The notes under the pieces: model-generated
Seen by the model: the letters and a program-made list of their open reading frames with translations, nothing else
The model's database searches: none
Told to the model about the DNA's origin: nothing
Translations under genes and position numbers: made by a program
DNA from: UBA5070 sp035352895
GTDB lineage: Bacteria; Fibrobacterota; Fibrobacteria; UBA5070
Reading direction: 5' to 3'
DNA length: 15,721 nucleotides
NCBI GenBank assembly: GCA_035352895.1
Contig: DAOPYN010000076.1
Span: 1-15,721, forward strand
In this document: piece after piece, positions 15,197-15,721 of the stretch
How the letters are laid out: each line of letters opens with the position of its first letter
How positions within the stretch are numbered: position 1 is the stretch's first letter

Positions 15197-15721
15197 TCAG
15201 TCGCCGGAATCGGCGGCGAAGGAGCTCTCGCCGACGGCGTTGTCGGCGAGTTCCTTGTTCAAGCCGAAGCGGTTCTTCAGCTTGCCGACCAGCGAGTAGT
15301 AGGAGTAGTAGAGCACCGGGGTCACCACCAGCACCAGTGCGGTGTTGAACAGGAGGCCCCAGAAGATGGCCCAGGCCAGCGGCGCCCACATGCCGGCGGT
15401 CTGCGACTTGGTCACGATCCCCAGGTTCACCCAGTCGATGCCCACGCCGGTGGCCATGGGCAGAAGGCCGATCATGGCGGTGATCGCGGTGAGCATCACC
15501 GGACGCAGACGGGTCTTGCCGCCTTCGACTGCGACTTCCTTGAGGGAACGCCCTTCCTCGCGCAGCTTGTTCATGAAGTCGATCAGCACGATGCCGTTCT
15601 TCGCCACCACGCCGGCCAGCGCGATGATGCCCACACCGGTCATGATGATGGACATCTGCGTCTGCACGATCAGCAGCCCCCAGAACACGCCGCCCAGCGC
15701 CAGGAAGACGCCGATCAGGAT
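15197..15721 (-). CDS. RND-family efflux transporter, C-terminal 174 residues (5' end outside window)
   Basis: Only the C-terminal 174 codons are in the window, and the frame stays open to the edge. The visible sequence is typical of the last membrane block of AcrB-type (HAE-1) pumps: LIVQTQMSIIMTGVGIIALA, then GVVAKNGIVLIDFMNKLREE, a family signature around the start of TM11, then GKTRLRPVMLTAITAMIGLL and a final helix (LLFNTALVLVVTPVLYYSYY). Such proteins are inner membrane proton antiporters that work with a periplasmic adaptor and an outer membrane channel. The substrate cannot be inferred from this fragment. The insert before the last helix (WVNLGIVTKSQTAGMWAPLA) resembles that of Bacteroidota/Fibrobacterota-type pumps. 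It ends in an acidic soluble tail 24 bases before the hairpin terminator. Confidence 0.93.
   Translation of the reverse strand: MLIGVFLALGGVFWGLLIVQTQMSIIMTGVGIIALAGVVAKNGIVLIDFMNKLREEGRSLKEVAVEGGKTRLRPVMLTAITAMIGLLPMATGVGIDWVNLGIVTKSQTAGMWAPLAWAIFWGLLFNTALVLVVTPVLYYSYYSLVGKLKNRFGLNKELADNAVGESSFAADSGD

Overview
The window is GC-rich and reads as chromosome of a Gram-negative bacterium, most likely a member of the Fibrobacterota or a close relative. Three things point there. A TIGR02147-type regulator, a family first defined as a Fibrobacter succinogenes paralogous family, overlaps a surface lipoprotein gene. Several large secreted proteins end in short beta-rich tails like type IX secretion (T9SS) sorting domains. 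An RND efflux pump implies an outer membrane. The assignment rests on protein families read by eye, not on a database search.

Layout, left to right. Positions 1-2969 (minus) hold the first 989 codons of a large exported RCC1-repeat beta-propeller protein whose C-terminus lies outside the window. Positions 2970-3908 carry no credible gene. They hold two near-identical copies of a repeat of about 159 bp set exactly 260 bp apart, a perfect GC-rich hairpin between them, and then a dense run of hairpins (3606-3897) that looks like a structured RNA or a palindromic repeat cluster. Positions 3909-4904 (minus) encode a membrane-anchored protein with lysozyme/transglycosylase-like motifs. After a divergent intergenic region comes a methyl-accepting chemotaxis protein with a periplasmic Cache-type sensor (5173-7230, plus).

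Positions 7344-12910 (minus) hold three consecutive genes for exported HExxH zinc-metalloprotease-like proteins. In transcription order these are two proteins resembling the DUF6055 group, followed by an M6-family protease with a CBM-like module. All three have a signal peptide and a T9SS-like C-terminal tail, and they probably form one secreted-protease operon. Divergent from it, after a 272 bp control region, is the regulator (13183-14025, plus), coupled by an 8-base overlap to the lipoprotein (14018-15133). A strong hairpin terminator separates this from the 3' end of an RND transporter gene (15197 to the window end, minus).

Together the genes describe a cell that invests in its surface and in extracellular hydrolysis. 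The points most worth following are the hairpin cluster at 3606-3897, the triple metalloprotease locus, and its divergent regulator-lipoprotein pair. No transposase, integrase, CRISPR array, tRNA or rRNA was seen.
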